Assembly: GCA_050309775.1 (NCBI GenBank)
Contig: JBNRMV010000013.1
Span: 124,001-188,000, forward strand
Origin: DTU072 sp050309775
Lineage (GTDB): Bacteria; Bacillota; Clostridia; Christensenellales; DTU072
DNA: 64,000 nucleotides
Direction: 5' to 3'
Made by a program: the position numbers and the translations under genes. The notes below the pieces were generated by a model that saw only the letters and a list, made by a program, of their open reading frames with translations, ran no database searches and had not been told where the DNA came from. Of this stretch, positions 36,150-45,986 are shown one piece after another. Every line of letters begins with the position of its first letter. Within the stretch, counting starts at the first letter, position 1.

Positions 36150-36178
36150 AGTATAGTTGAACAAATTACATTTTTCAA
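36150..36178 (-). promoter_or_regulatory. Promoter of the CrtI-like/reductase operon
   Basis: TTGAAA (36173-36178, minus strand), 17 bases, then TATACT (36150-36155). The leader is about 30 bases. Further upstream a GTTGC/GCAAC hairpin (about 36195-36211) lies between this promoter and the end of the giant MBG gene. Confidence 0.6.
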
Positions 36179-36298
36179 CACACAATTTTTTCATGTTGCT
36201 TAGCGTGCAACCTGATTTTTTTATATGACAAACTAATGCCTGACGGCAAGGAGAAAAGCTACTTGGGTTTCTGAATACACCGTTATAATCTTATATCA

Positions 36299-39200
36299 TT
36301 AAATATACTTTGCTTGGTCACGCTTTCTGCGCTTAATGGTGAAGCCCGTTGCTATGAATCCTACCAGAATGAACACCAGCACGCCTATTCCGACATAAAG
36401 TAGTACGCTTGCCACACGGTCGCCCTCTTTTGTTTCGTGGGTTTCTGTGATGAACGCATAGTCGCCCAGTTCATACGCCTCGAACACGATATATTCGCCG
36501 TCAATTTCGTACGCCACATCATATGTCGTGTCGCCGCTGACAAAGGCTATGCGCAATGTGCTGACATCGGTTATGTTTGACGGGATAAGCATTCTGACTT
36601 CGGCTACACCATCCAAAGGAATGGCGGCGCCGTTGCTGAATAGGTTAATGTTGGTTATGCTCTTTACGGATTCGCCTATTTCTTTGTCCAAAGTAATGAG
36701 CTCTTCGGCATGCTCCAGCGTCTTTATGTCGCTGTTGTTGACAATGATTGGCACAACATACGGGTCAACGCCGCTTTCTATGGTTATGATACCCTGCGGT
36801 ATTATTTCTGAAGTCGATATCTTGTTGGTCATGATTATCAACTTGGCTTCAAGTACCAAATCGTTGTAGTTTTCTTTTGTGAAAATTGCTGTTGCCCTAT
36901 AAACGCCGACCTCGGTACCTGCATTATTTTTGTATTCGACATTATACTTTGATACTTCGCCGCTGGCAAGAAGTACTTGTTCATAGCCATCATAAAGCAC
37001 CTTCATGTCTTCAAAGTATACATCGGTTATGTCGCCGTTGAGAATTTTCAGAACGGAATTTATCATTGTCACGGTATAGTTGTTTAGCGGTCTGATTTGG
37101 TTGAGGTATATCGGATAGTTGCCTACATAGGAATCAGGTCTTGCCGATGAAGTTATGCTGATTGCCGACGCAATAAGTTCTTCGTCTTCAGGCAATGGCT
37201 CTCCCGAAATGGTATAGGTCAAGTCTATTCTCTCAGCGCTGCCATGCAAGAATGACATGGAATTTGCTGTTATGGTTATGGGTCTGGGGCTAATAATCAG
37301 GTTGCCTGCAACAATAACTATTTCGTAGTTACTGTTGTTCAGCGTGCCCATGGTTATGGCATACACGCCGACATCCTCGCCCTCTTGTCTGCCTAGCTGA
37401 CCCTCAAGCCTGTCTCCGGGTACCATCGTTCCGCCATACAAACCATAAGTAAATTCGGGGTCATGGTTGCCGTATATCTTGTTCTTGGCGTCGGCAATAA
37501 TAACTATAAGGCGCTGTTCAATTTCAAACTGTACCGGCTCCAGCGTAATGTCATAATTGCTGTTTTCTTCGCGCAGCGTACCGACTGTGATATCATAGAA
37601 ACCTGTGCTTTCGCCGGCATTTCTGTTAAGTTTGCCTTGGACCGTATCCTCAAACACCAGGTTGCCTTGCGTAATAGTAAATGTGAACTCGGGGTCATCA
37701 TATCCGTAAGTCTTCTTCAGCGCGTCAGGGGTTATGGTAATGGGTCTTTGGTTGATGCTGAACACGCCGTTCTCAAAGAATATTATATAATTCGGGTTGT
37801 TGGCATTGTTTACCGAACCTGTATGAATGGTATATGTTCCGACATTTTCTCCCGACATTCTGGCAACGGAGCCTACAAGCTGTTCATCAAAAGCCGTGCT
37901 GCCCGAAATTATTTCATACCCAAGTATCGGGTCAATGTCGCCGTATATCTTAGAGGTCGATATTGCCCTGATACCTATGGCGCGTTGCGTAATGGTGAAT
38001 TCACCTTCTACAAAGGTTATGGAATAGTTGGGGTTGTTTTCGTTGGTCAGCGTGCCTTGTCTTATGACATATTTGCCCAGTGACTCACCCTCGTCTCTGC
38101 TTAACACTCCTGTAAGTCTGTCGGTAAAGCCAAGGCTGCCTTGGGTGACCGAATATGTCAGCGCAGGGTCAGTCTCGCCGTATGCTCTGGAAATGTTGTT
38201 GGCGGTTATGGTAATAGACCTTTTGGTGATAACAAAGGTATTGCCCACAAATGTAATGTTATAGTTGGGGTTGTTCTCGTTGGTCAAGGTACCTTGAGTA
38301 ATGGGATATGAGCCTACATTTTCTTCCGCAGGTCTTACCAACACACCGTTAAGTTTGTCATTGCCTACAAGGTTGCCGGTTGTGATATCATAGAGTAGCG
38401 GCGGCTCGTTGTTGCCGTATGTCTTCGTATGTGATTTTGCCGTTACGGTTATGTTTCTTCTGATTATTTCGAACTCGCCGTCTATGAAAGTGATATTATA
38501 ATTGTCGTTTCTAAGCGTGTCTTTGTGTATGGTATAAATGTTGACATCTTCGCCTGCCTCTCTTGCAATTGCGCCTGACAGCGTGTCGGAGAACACCAAG
38601 TTGCCTGTTTGGATTTCATATTCAAGCGCAGGGTCTGCATCTCCGTAAGTCTTTTGTTTGTCAACTGCGGCAATTGTAAGCGGTCTGGGGTCAATGGTAA
38701 GACGGTTGCTTATGTAAGCAATATCATAATTGCTATTGTTTGCGTTGGTCACGCTACCGCGAAGTATGTCATACACTCCTTTGTTCTCGCCTTCAACTCT
38801 TGTTAAAGAGCCTGCCAGCGTATCGTCAAATACCGTATTGCCCATAGTAATAGTGTAGGTAAATTCTGGGTCAGAATCGCCGTATATCTTGGTCTTTGCG
38901 TCGGCGGTAATGGTAATGGGACGGGGAACAATGGTGAATGAGTTGCCCTCATAGCTGATTTCATAGCTGTTGTTCTCGGACTGTACAATGCTTATGGCAT
39001 ACACGCCGACATCCTCGCCCTCGGCTCTGGCAACAGCCGCTGAAATGGTATCGTCATAAGCCAGACTGCCCGAAGTGATGCTGTATGAAAGTTCGGGGTC
39101 GGCATCGCCATAAACCTTTGTCATATCGTCAGCCGTTATGGTAATGGGGCGCTTGGTTATGGTAAGGAATTCCGGAACAAATGTTATGGCATAGTTGCTG

Positions 39201-42200
39201 TTGCCCAGCGTGCCGATGTTTAATTCATATGTTCCGACATATATGCCCGGTTCTCTTGACAACTTGCCCGACAGCGTATCCGAGCCCACCAGGTTACCGC
39301 TAGTTATTGAGTACTCAAAGGCCGGCTCGGCGTCGCCATAAATCTTTGTTGCGGCATGAGCCGTTATGGTCAGCGGTCTTTGCTTAATAACAAGGTATGC
39401 TTCAGTAATTACCGTAACATAGTTTTGACCTGCGGATACCGTGCCTGCGTTGATAGCATAGTCGCCGACATCTTCTCCGGCAGTTCTGGCAAGCGCGCCT
39501 GTCACGACATCTCCCGAAAGGAGGTTGGAATATGTGAAGTCTAAGGCGGGGTCGCTTTCGCCATAAATCTTTTCTTTGGAATCAATGTTCACACGCAGTT
39601 CTCTCTTGTCGATTATCAGCGTAAATACCTCGCTGACTGCGGTATAGTTTACGGTTTCGGGACTGGTTACGGTGATTTGGTAACTTCCTGCATTCACATA
39701 ACCCTGCGCAGGAGCGAAGTTCAACGGCGCCTCGCTGTGATTCAGCGTGACATCCAGCAGAATTTGCGTACCGTTGTAAGTGTAGTTCTGCACCTTATCG
39801 CCCAGCACTCTGCCCGTCGCTTTTGCGACTGTCAATGTACCATTGATAAATGTCGGTATGTAATTCGTGTAGGTGTTGTCTCTTATCCTTATATAATAAG
39901 TGCCTACCGCCGCATACTGCGTATAGTCTGTGTATGCCTCGTCGCCCAAATTGTCGTTGTTTTCCAGTCCATAATAAGTGAATGTAAACTCAGGCACGGC
40001 TGACGCATATTCAATGGTGAGGTCGTCGACAATAATTGTCAAAGCTTTCTTGTTGACGGTCAGCTGTCCTTTTTGGGTTGTAAGTATATAGTTGGTATGG
40101 GTCTTGGGGTTGACTGTGATATCATAAACGCCCACATCGCCATAGCGTACATAAGTTGTCGATGCAGTATCAATCAAAGTATCATTATTTATTAAACCGG
40201 AATATACAAAGGTAAACTCAGGCAGCGCGTCGCCGTAAGTGATGCTCTTGTTTTGGGCGGTAACCGTAGCGGCTTTCTTGCCGACCGTCAATGTTCCGGT
40301 TTGATAAGTAGGCGCATAGTTTGTATAGGTCTTTAGCGCAACGGATATGGTGTATGAGCCGGCATTGCCATATCTTGCATATTGAGCAGAGGCCGTATCG
40401 CTCAATGTATCTCCGTTCACCAATCCAGTATAACTTATCGTGTAAGCAGGCGGATTGTCACCGTAAGTAATGCTCTTGTTGTCCGCTTTGATAGTGACAT
40501 TGCGTTTTTGTACCGTCAGCGTGCCTGTCAGATAATTTGCTTCATAGTTTGTATAACTCTTGGGCGTTACGCTCAGAGTAAATGTGCCTGCATCGTCATA
40601 GCGCTTGTAGGTTGTGGTTACGGTATCCGTCAAGGTGTCGCCGTTGACAAGTCCGGTATATGTCACCGTGAAAGTCGGCAACGCATCGCCATATGTGACA
40701 GTAGCGTTATTTGCTTTTATGGTGATATCCTTTTTGTATATGACAAACAATGAGGCAATCAGCGTGATTTCGTAGTTCTCATTGCCAAGACTACCCATTG
40801 TAATTGCGTAACTGCCTGCGTCCTCTCCTGCCACTCTCGACAATTTGCCGCTCAAAGAGTCGCCCGAAACCAATGCGCCCGAAACAATGCTGTAAGTGAT
40901 TGTGGGCTCGGCGTCGCCGTAGGTTTTGCTACCGTGACCGGTAATGCTTATTTTTCTGTCATTAACGGTCAGTACGCCTGCTTGGTAATTGCCGATATAA
41001 TTTGTATAGGTGTTTGGCGTTACGGTAATTGCGTATGTGCCGACAGCGCCATACTGTTCATACGGGGCGCTTGCTGTATCGTTCAGCACATCGTTGTTTA
41101 CCAGTCCTACATATGTGATAGTGTATGTCGGCGGAACATCGCCGTAAGTTATGGACTTGTCGTCTGCTTTTATGGTGACGGCGAGTTTGTTGACCGTAAG
41201 AATGCCCATAGTATTTGTGACTGTATAGTTTGTGTGCTCCTTCGGAGTAATTATTAAACCAAAGGTACCGACATTGTCATACCTCTTGTATGAAGTGGTG
41301 ACGGTGTCAGTCAAGCTATCGCCGGCTACCAGTCCGTTGTATACGATTTCAAAAACAGGCACCGCATCGCCGTATGTCAAAGTCACATCTGCCGGCTTAG
41401 CCGTTATGGCTTTCTTGTTAATGATGAACATAGCCGTATTCATCGTGATGACATAATTATCGTTGTTGAGCGAGCCTAAAAGAATTCTGTATTCTCCGGC
41501 GTCGTCGCCCGGCTCTCTTGACAGACTGCCTGTCAGATTATCTCCCGAGAACATTGTGCCGGAAGTAATTTCGTATGTGAATACGGGGTCTGCCTCGCCA
41601 TAAGTCTTGCTTGCCCAGTTTACTGTAATGCCAATGGGTTTTTTGGTTATGGTGAATTTCTTGGAAATAAATGTGATATTGTAGTTTGAGTTGTTGGCAT
41701 TTGTCACCGTGCCTTGCAAAATATCATATTCTCCTACATATTCTCCCGCAACTCTTGTCAGCGTGCCGTTCAGATATTGTTCGTTTGCTATCGAACCTGC
41801 GGTAATCTGATATCCAAGTACAGGGTCCATTGTGCCGTATTCTTTTGATTGCGCAACGGCGGTAATGGTAATCGACCTTCTGGTGATGTGGAAAATATTT
41901 GAATTAAATACTATTGCATAGTTGTTGCCGCCCGTTAATGTGCCTCTATATATTTCATAGTCACCTACGGACTGACCCGAACTTCTGCTCAATTTTCCGC
42001 TCATGCTGTCGTTTGGCGCAAGACCAATGACGGTATAGGTCAATTCAGGATCCTCGTCGCCGTATTCCTTACTCATTTCGTCAGCGTTGATGGTCAGCGT
42101 CTTTCTGGTAATGCTTAAAGTAAATTCTGAAGACACCGCAAAATAGTTGGTTGTTTCTGCCGCGCTGACAGTGATTAAGTAAGTTCCATAATCCTTATAG

Positions 42201-45200
42201 CCTTGTTGCGGCGAATAAGCCAAAGTTGTTTCGCTGTGGTTCAGCGATACGGCAATATTTTGTTGCGCGCCGTTGTATTCATAACTCTGGGTCGTTGCGC
42301 CGGTAAGGACTGCGGCAATCTTGTTGACGGTCAATACACCTGTTTGATAAGTCGGCGTGTAGTTTGTATAGGTCTTGGGGGTGACCGTTATGGTGTATGT
42401 CCCTGCGTTGCTGCCAACGGTATAATTCGTCGTGGCGGTGTCCGTCAAGGTATCGCCGTTTATTAAGCCGGTATAACTTATAGTAAGCGATGGAATGGCG
42501 CCTTTGTAATTTATGGTTTTGTTGTCCGCTTTTATGGTAACGGCTTTTTTGTTTACGGTAAGCGTACCGTTGACAACTGTCGGCGTATAATTCGGATAGG
42601 AATTTGATTGAATAGTAATAGCGTATGTGCCTGCATTGCTATACTGCGTGTAGGAGCAAAGCAAAGTATCGATGAACGAATCGCCGCTGACAAGCCCTTC
42701 GTAAGAAACGGTGTATATAGGAGGCGCATCGCCGTAAGTTATGGTTTTGTTGGCGGCGCGTATGGTAAGCGCTTTCGGGTTGATTGTCAATTTGTTGCCT
42801 ACAAAGCTCATGTTGTAGTTGCCGCCCAAAGTCAGCGAGCCCACATTTATGTTGTAGGTGCCGGTATTTTCTCCCGAAACCCTTGTCAAACTGCCCGAGA
42901 AACTGTCGCCTGATACCAAGGTGCCTGAAGTTAAACTATAAGTCAATGTTGGGTCGGCAGAGCCATAGGTTTTTAAGAGGGCGTCGGCGGTGACGGTGAC
43001 ATTGCGTTTTGTGATAGAGAATACTGCGCTTGCAAACGAGAAATTGTAGTTGCTGATATTCGATACAGTGAATGCACCTTGAGAAATGGTATAATTGCCT
43101 ACTCCGTTTCCTGCCGCCCTTGTCAATGCTCCGCTATAAGAGTCAAATGACGCTTTACTGCCGCTTGTGACGGTATAAGTCAAGGCAGGGTCTGAATCAC
43201 CGTATGTTTTGGTCTTGTTATCGGCGCTTATGGCAAGCGTTCTCTTGTTTATGGTCAAAGAGGCGCCGTAAACTGTCAAATAATAACTGTCTGCATTTGT
43301 TACGGAGAGAGTGCCTTGCGTAATATTGTATGAGCCGACATTGTTGCCTGACGCCCTTGTCAAAGCGCCGGTTATGCTGTCTCCGGTGGCTAAACTTCCT
43401 GAAGTTGTAGTATATGTCAGCGCCGGCTGAGGATCACCGTATACCATAGTCTGATTGTTGGCGCTTATGGATAGCGAACGCTTGTTAATGATGATGCTAA
43501 CCGAATGAGTAAGGACATCGGCGCCGCCTTTCCTTATGGCATAGCTTGCGTAATATTCATTTGTGCTTGCAAATTTTGGCGCAGTTGTGCCAGGAGTAAA
43601 GTTTGTGCCGCCGCTGTAATTTACGGCGGAAACGGTATATCCGTTGGAGCCGTATCGAGTATTGAACTGCGACAGAGTCATTTCGTTATGCGCCGGAGCG
43701 AAGAATTTCGGCGATACGGATTTTGCCGTGCCGTCATATGTCGCTGTTATGGGCAGAGTGGCGGCTGAAACAACGGTGTTTACCGTAACATTTTTGGTAT
43801 AAGTGTTGTTCAAATAGTCAGTAACCGTTAATGCAAAGGTTGAGTTGCTGTTTGCTTTTATTTCAAACGAATCGTTGTAAACGCCGGTAGCAAAGTTCTT
43901 TATGCCGCTGTCGTAAGAGCCCGTACTATAAGTCCCCGTCTTCGGGTCATAGACCTTTTGCGTTCCTGTGGCTCTGATGGTCTTTATGCCGATTCCGTCA
44001 AAGACATTAAAGAAAGCCGTAACGGTATTCGGGTTTGTCGAGCTTTCGATAACCTCTGTTTCATTGTTGGATATCTTAAATTTAGTATAAACCAACGACC
44101 CTGAAGTAGTAGAACCGCGATAATATCTGACTACATAATAGCCTTTTCTGTCAATGATTATGCCTTTTCTGCTAAGCGTTTTCCAAGCAGCGCCGCTGAA
44201 AGAGCCTCCGCTATCGTATACATCTTTGGTGACCTGAGCAATTGCAAAATTTGAGAAAGAACTATAAAAATAATTTATTTTTACTCTTGAGTTATAAAAA
44301 GTAGTATCATCAGCAGGTAAGGATGATTGCGGAGATGTTCTGTTCAGGTTGGTCGGCAAGCCTATGATGTTCGCCGGGGGAGTCAGCCTTCTGACATATT
44401 CTGAAGTCGACTGTATTACATGCAGCGAAGAAACCGGCGGCGTGGTGTCAATTGCGGGTTTGCCGTCGGACCAATTGTACGGCAAAGTCTTTACCGTTCT
44501 GCCGAACCAGTTTTCGTCATAACGCGCGGCATAGCCCCACGCCCACATTTGGTTGTTTTCGTTGACATTCAGCATCATGCCGCCATTGGAAATATAATTT
44601 GATTTTAAGCCTGTGTCTTGGAAAGTTCCATCGGCAGTTTTCCCGAAGTACTGGTCAACGCCGTAACCTGTACACATCAATTTGCCGCCGCTTATGGCAA
44701 GGGTATTTGCGCCGCCTGCCGATACAGCAGTAAATGTGCCGGAAACCTTTTGTAATGCTGACCTCATATTGCTTGTAAGGTACGGGTCAGATGTGCCCGG
44801 GCTGCCGATGCCCAGCTTGCCGCCTCGGTTGTCGCCCCAAGTATAAAGCGTAGTTCCGTCTAAGGCTGCGCTATGTAGTTCTCCTGCAGAAATGTCGGTA
44901 AAAGTGTTGCTTGTAAATACAGCCGTAGGCGAGCGCCATATTGTTGTCGTTGTAGAGTTCCCGCCCAATTGCATGTGCAGGTTGCCGCCCCAGGTATATA
45001 GCTTGTTGCTGGTATTAAGCGCCATAGAATGCTCAGACCCGGCAGAAATGGCTTTTACATTGGTCAGACTGAGTTTTTGCGGAGTGCTTATTATAGTACT
45101 TGTCGAGTTACAGCCGACCTGTCCAAGACTGTTGCCGCCCCAACCCCAAATGTTTCCTTTGTTGGTCATGAGTAGCGATTGGTACTCACCTGCTGAAACA

Positions 45201-45877
45201 TCGGTGGGATATTCGTCCGATGCAAAATTAAACCTTGAAGTGATATCCTGCGGAACACCCGTAGGCGTGGAGGAAGTACTTCCGTTGCCTACGGCGCCGA
45301 ACTCTTGTCTGCCCCAAGCGTATACTTTGTATGCCGATGCAGTCGTGCTGGTCTTTGTGTAATCATAACCGATAGCAAGACTGTGATAGCCGCCTGCCGA
45401 AACTTTTGTGACATGCAAATGGTTGAGTGCGACTACTGGTTGAAAATATGTATAATATGAAGAAGTGTCCGTAACCGGAACGCTGGTTCCCCTGTTTGAG
45501 GAACTTGCGGCAAGTCCTAGTTGTAAATGCTCATTTGAACCGCGCGTAAATACAAAACCATCTTTATCGGCAAAAATGATATGAAATTTTCCGGAATCTA
45601 TGTCATTCCATTCCCATGAATAACCGGCGCCGAAAGTGCTTTTGCCATCTTCTATGCCGCCATGGTCACCTATGGTGGAGAGATATTCCGCGCCGGAAGA
45701 GTCGATTTTTGTAGGAGGCGTCGGTGTCGTGTTGTTTTCTGAAACAGTGGATGGTGCGTCATTGAAAAGCCAATCAACAATAGCATTTCCGTTTGTCAAA
45801 ACAAGCGTGCATACTATGGCTGAAAAAACTAAAGTTAATGCAATTTTTGCAATATTTTTCCTTGTAGATTTTTTCAT
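36299..45877 (-). CDS. Giant surface protein: RCC1 propeller plus about 28 MBG-type repeats and C-terminal TM anchor
   Basis: This 3192-residue protein has an N-terminal signal helix (about 11-30), a Ser/Thr/Pro-rich spacer, and an RCC1-like beta propeller (about 75-470) with seven blade motifs such as VYAWGRQEFGAVGNG, IWGWGGNSLGQVG and LYTWGDNRGGKLGIG. A linker with Ig-like segments (about 500-720) precedes some 28 repeats of 70-78 residues with the signature ITADxKTKxYGDxDPxxTY, the MBG type. Two divergent repeats use YxYNGxQ instead. The C-terminus (about 2900-3192) ends in one TM helix (VLLYVGIGVLVFILVGFIATG) and a KRRKRDQ stop-transfer tail, so the stalk projects from the membrane. The propeller would be the distal head. 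Ligand unknown. Confidence 0.88.
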   Translation of the reverse strand: MKKSTRKNIAKIALTLVFSAIVCTLVLTNGNAIVDWLFNDAPSTVSENNTTPTPPTKIDSSGAEYLSTIGDHGGIEDGKSTFGAGYSWEWNDIDSGKFHIIFADKDGFVFTRGSNEHLQLGLAASSSNRGTSVPVTDTSSYYTYFQPVVALNHLHVTKVSAGGYHSLAIGYDYTKTSTTASAYKVYAWGRQEFGAVGNGSTSSTPTGVPQDITSRFNFASDEYPTDVSAGEYQSLLMTNKGNIWGWGGNSLGQVGCNSTSTIISTPQKLSLTNVKAISAGSEHSMALNTSNKLYTWGGNLHMQLGGNSTTTTIWRSPTAVFTSNTFTDISAGELHSAALDGTTLYTWGDNRGGKLGIGSPGTSDPYLTSNMRSALQKVSGTFTAVSAGGANTLAISGGKLMCTGYGVDQYFGKTADGTFQDTGLKSNYISNGGMMLNVNENNQMWAWGYAARYDENWFGRTVKTLPYNWSDGKPAIDTTPPVSSLHVIQSTSEYVRRLTPPANIIGLPTNLNRTSPQSSLPADDTTFYNSRVKINYFYSSFSNFAIAQVTKDVYDSGGSFSGAAWKTLSRKGIIIDRKGYYVVRYYRGSTTSGSLVYTKFKISNNETEVIESSTNPNTVTAFFNVFDGIGIKTIRATGTQKVYDPKTGTYSTGSYDSGIKNFATGVYNDSFEIKANSNSTFALTVTDYLNNTYTKNVTVNTVVSAATLPITATYDGTAKSVSPKFFAPAHNEMTLSQFNTRYGSNGYTVSAVNYSGGTNFTPGTTAPKFASTNEYYASYAIRKGGADVLTHSVSIIINKRSLSISANNQTMVYGDPQPALTYTTTSGSLATGDSITGALTRASGNNVGSYNITQGTLSVTNADSYYLTVYGASLTINKRTLAISADNKTKTYGDSDPALTYTVTSGSKASFDSYSGALTRAAGNGVGNYTISQGAFTVSNISNYNFSFASAVFSITKRNVTVTADALLKTYGSADPTLTYSLTSGTLVSGDSFSGSLTRVSGENTGTYNINVGSLTLGGNYNMSFVGNKLTINPKALTIRAANKTITYGDAPPIYTVSYEGLVSGDSFIDTLLCSYTQYSNAGTYAITIQSNSYPNYTPTVVNGTLTVNKKAVTIKADNKTINYKGAIPSLTISYTGLINGDTLTDTATTNYTVGSNAGTYTITVTPKTYTNYTPTYQTGVLTVNKIAAVLTGATTQSYEYNGAQQNIAVSLNHSETTLAYSPQQGYKDYGTYLITVSAAETTNYFAVSSEFTLSITRKTLTINADEMSKEYGDEDPELTYTVIGLAPNDSMSGKLSRSSGQSVGDYEIYRGTLTGGNNYAIVFNSNIFHITRRSITITAVAQSKEYGTMDPVLGYQITAGSIANEQYLNGTLTRVAGEYVGEYDILQGTVTNANNSNYNITFISKKFTITKKPIGITVNWASKTYGEADPVFTYEITSGTMFSGDNLTGSLSREPGDDAGEYRILLGSLNNDNYVITMNTAMFIINKKAITAKPADVTLTYGDAVPVFEIVYNGLVAGDSLTDTVTTSYKRYDNVGTFGLIITPKEHTNYTVTNTMGILTVNKLAVTIKADDKSITYGDVPPTYTITYVGLVNNDVLNDTASAPYEQYGAVGTYAITVTPNTYTNYIGNYQAGVLTVNDRKISITGHGSKTYGDAEPTITYSIVSGALVSGDSLSGKLSRVAGEDAGSYAITMGSLGNENYEITLIASLFVIYKKDITIKANNATVTYGDALPTFTVTYTGLVNGDTLTDTVTTTYKRYDDAGTFTLSVTPKSYTNYEANYLTGTLTVQKRNVTIKADNKSITYGDNPPAYTISYTGLVNGDTLSDTASAQYARYGNAGSYTISVALKTYTNYAPTYQTGTLTVGKKAATVTAQNKSITYGDALPEFTFVYSGLINNDTLIDTASTTYVRYGDVGVYDITVNPKTHTNYILTTQKGQLTVNKKALTIIVDDLTIEYASAVPEFTFTYYGLENNDNLGDEAYTDYTQYAAVGTYYIRIRDNTYTNYIPTFINGTLTVAKATGRVLGDKVQNYTYNGTQILLDVTLNHSEAPLNFAPAQGYVNAGSYQITVTSPETVNYTAVSEVFTLIIDKRELRVNIDSKEKIYGESDPALDFTYSNLLSGDVVTGALARTAGEDVGDYAINAGTVSAGQNYVTVITEAYLVIKQRPLTITAHAATKIYGDAEPAFEYSITSGNLVGSDTLSGKLSREPGIYVGTYELNIGTLGNSNYAITFVPEFLTITKRPITITADDMTKVYGDADPELSYSITSGSLAYDDTISAAVARAEGEDVGVYAISIVQSENNSYEISYEGNSFTIVPRPITITADAKTKIYGDSDPEFTYTITMGNTVFDDTLAGSLTRVEGENKGVYDILRGSVTNANNSNYDIAYISNRLTIDPRPLTIAAVDKQKTYGDADPALEYEIQTGNLVFSDTLSGAIAREAGEDVNIYTIHKDTLRNDNYNITFIDGEFEIIRRNITVTAKSHTKTYGNNEPPLLYDITTGNLVGNDKLNGVLVRPAEENVGSYPITQGTLTNENNPNYNITFVGNTFVITKRSITITANNISRAYGETDPALTYSVTQGSLGFTDRLTGVLSRDEGESLGKYVIRQGTLTNENNPNYSITFVEGEFTITQRAIGIRAISTSKIYGDIDPILGYEIISGSTAFDEQLVGSVARMSGENVGTYTIHTGSVNNANNPNYIIFFENGVFSINQRPITITPDALKKTYGYDDPEFTFTITQGNLVFEDTVQGKLNRNAGESTGFYDITVGTLREENSNYDITLEPVQFEIEQRLIVIIADAKNKIYGNHDPEFTYGLYGGTMVPGDRLEGQLGRQEGEDVGVYAITMGTLNNSNYEIVIVAGNLIISPRPITITANSMSFLHGSAERIDLTYTISGEPLPEDEELIASAISITSSARPDSYVGNYPIYLNQIRPLNNYTVTMINSVLKILNGDITDVYFEDMKVLYDGYEQVLLASGEVSKYNVEYKNNAGTEVGVYRATAIFTKENYNDLVLEAKLIIMTNKISTSEIIPQGIITIESGVDPYVVPIIVNNSDIKTLEHAEELITLDKEIGESVKSITNINLFSNGAAIPLDGVAEVRMLIPSNITDVSTLRIAFVSGDTTYDVAYEIDGEYIVFEAYELGDYAFITETHETKEGDRVASVLLYVGIGVLVFILVGFIATGFTIKRRKRDQAKYI

Positions 45878-45928
45878 ATTGACCTTCTCACCTTCTATAT
45901 TATATGCTGGTTATTTATTCTTAAGTTA

Positions 45929-45957
45929 ATTATAATATAATAAGTGAAAGGCGTCAA
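45929..45957 (-). promoter_or_regulatory. Promoter of the giant RCC1-MBG gene
   Basis: TTGACG (45952-45957, minus strand), 17 bases and TATAAT (45929-45934), followed by a leader of about 45 bases ending in an AAGG ribosome site. Confidence 0.75.
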
Positions 45958-45986
45958 TAAGATATTTTTTGCAAAAAAGTAAAAAA

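Noticed and set aside
37085..43500. CRISPR-like regularity in the MBG region
   Set aside because: Spacing of about 220-230 bases follows the protein repeat; the copies are divergent and coding, with no short identical repeats and no unique spacers.
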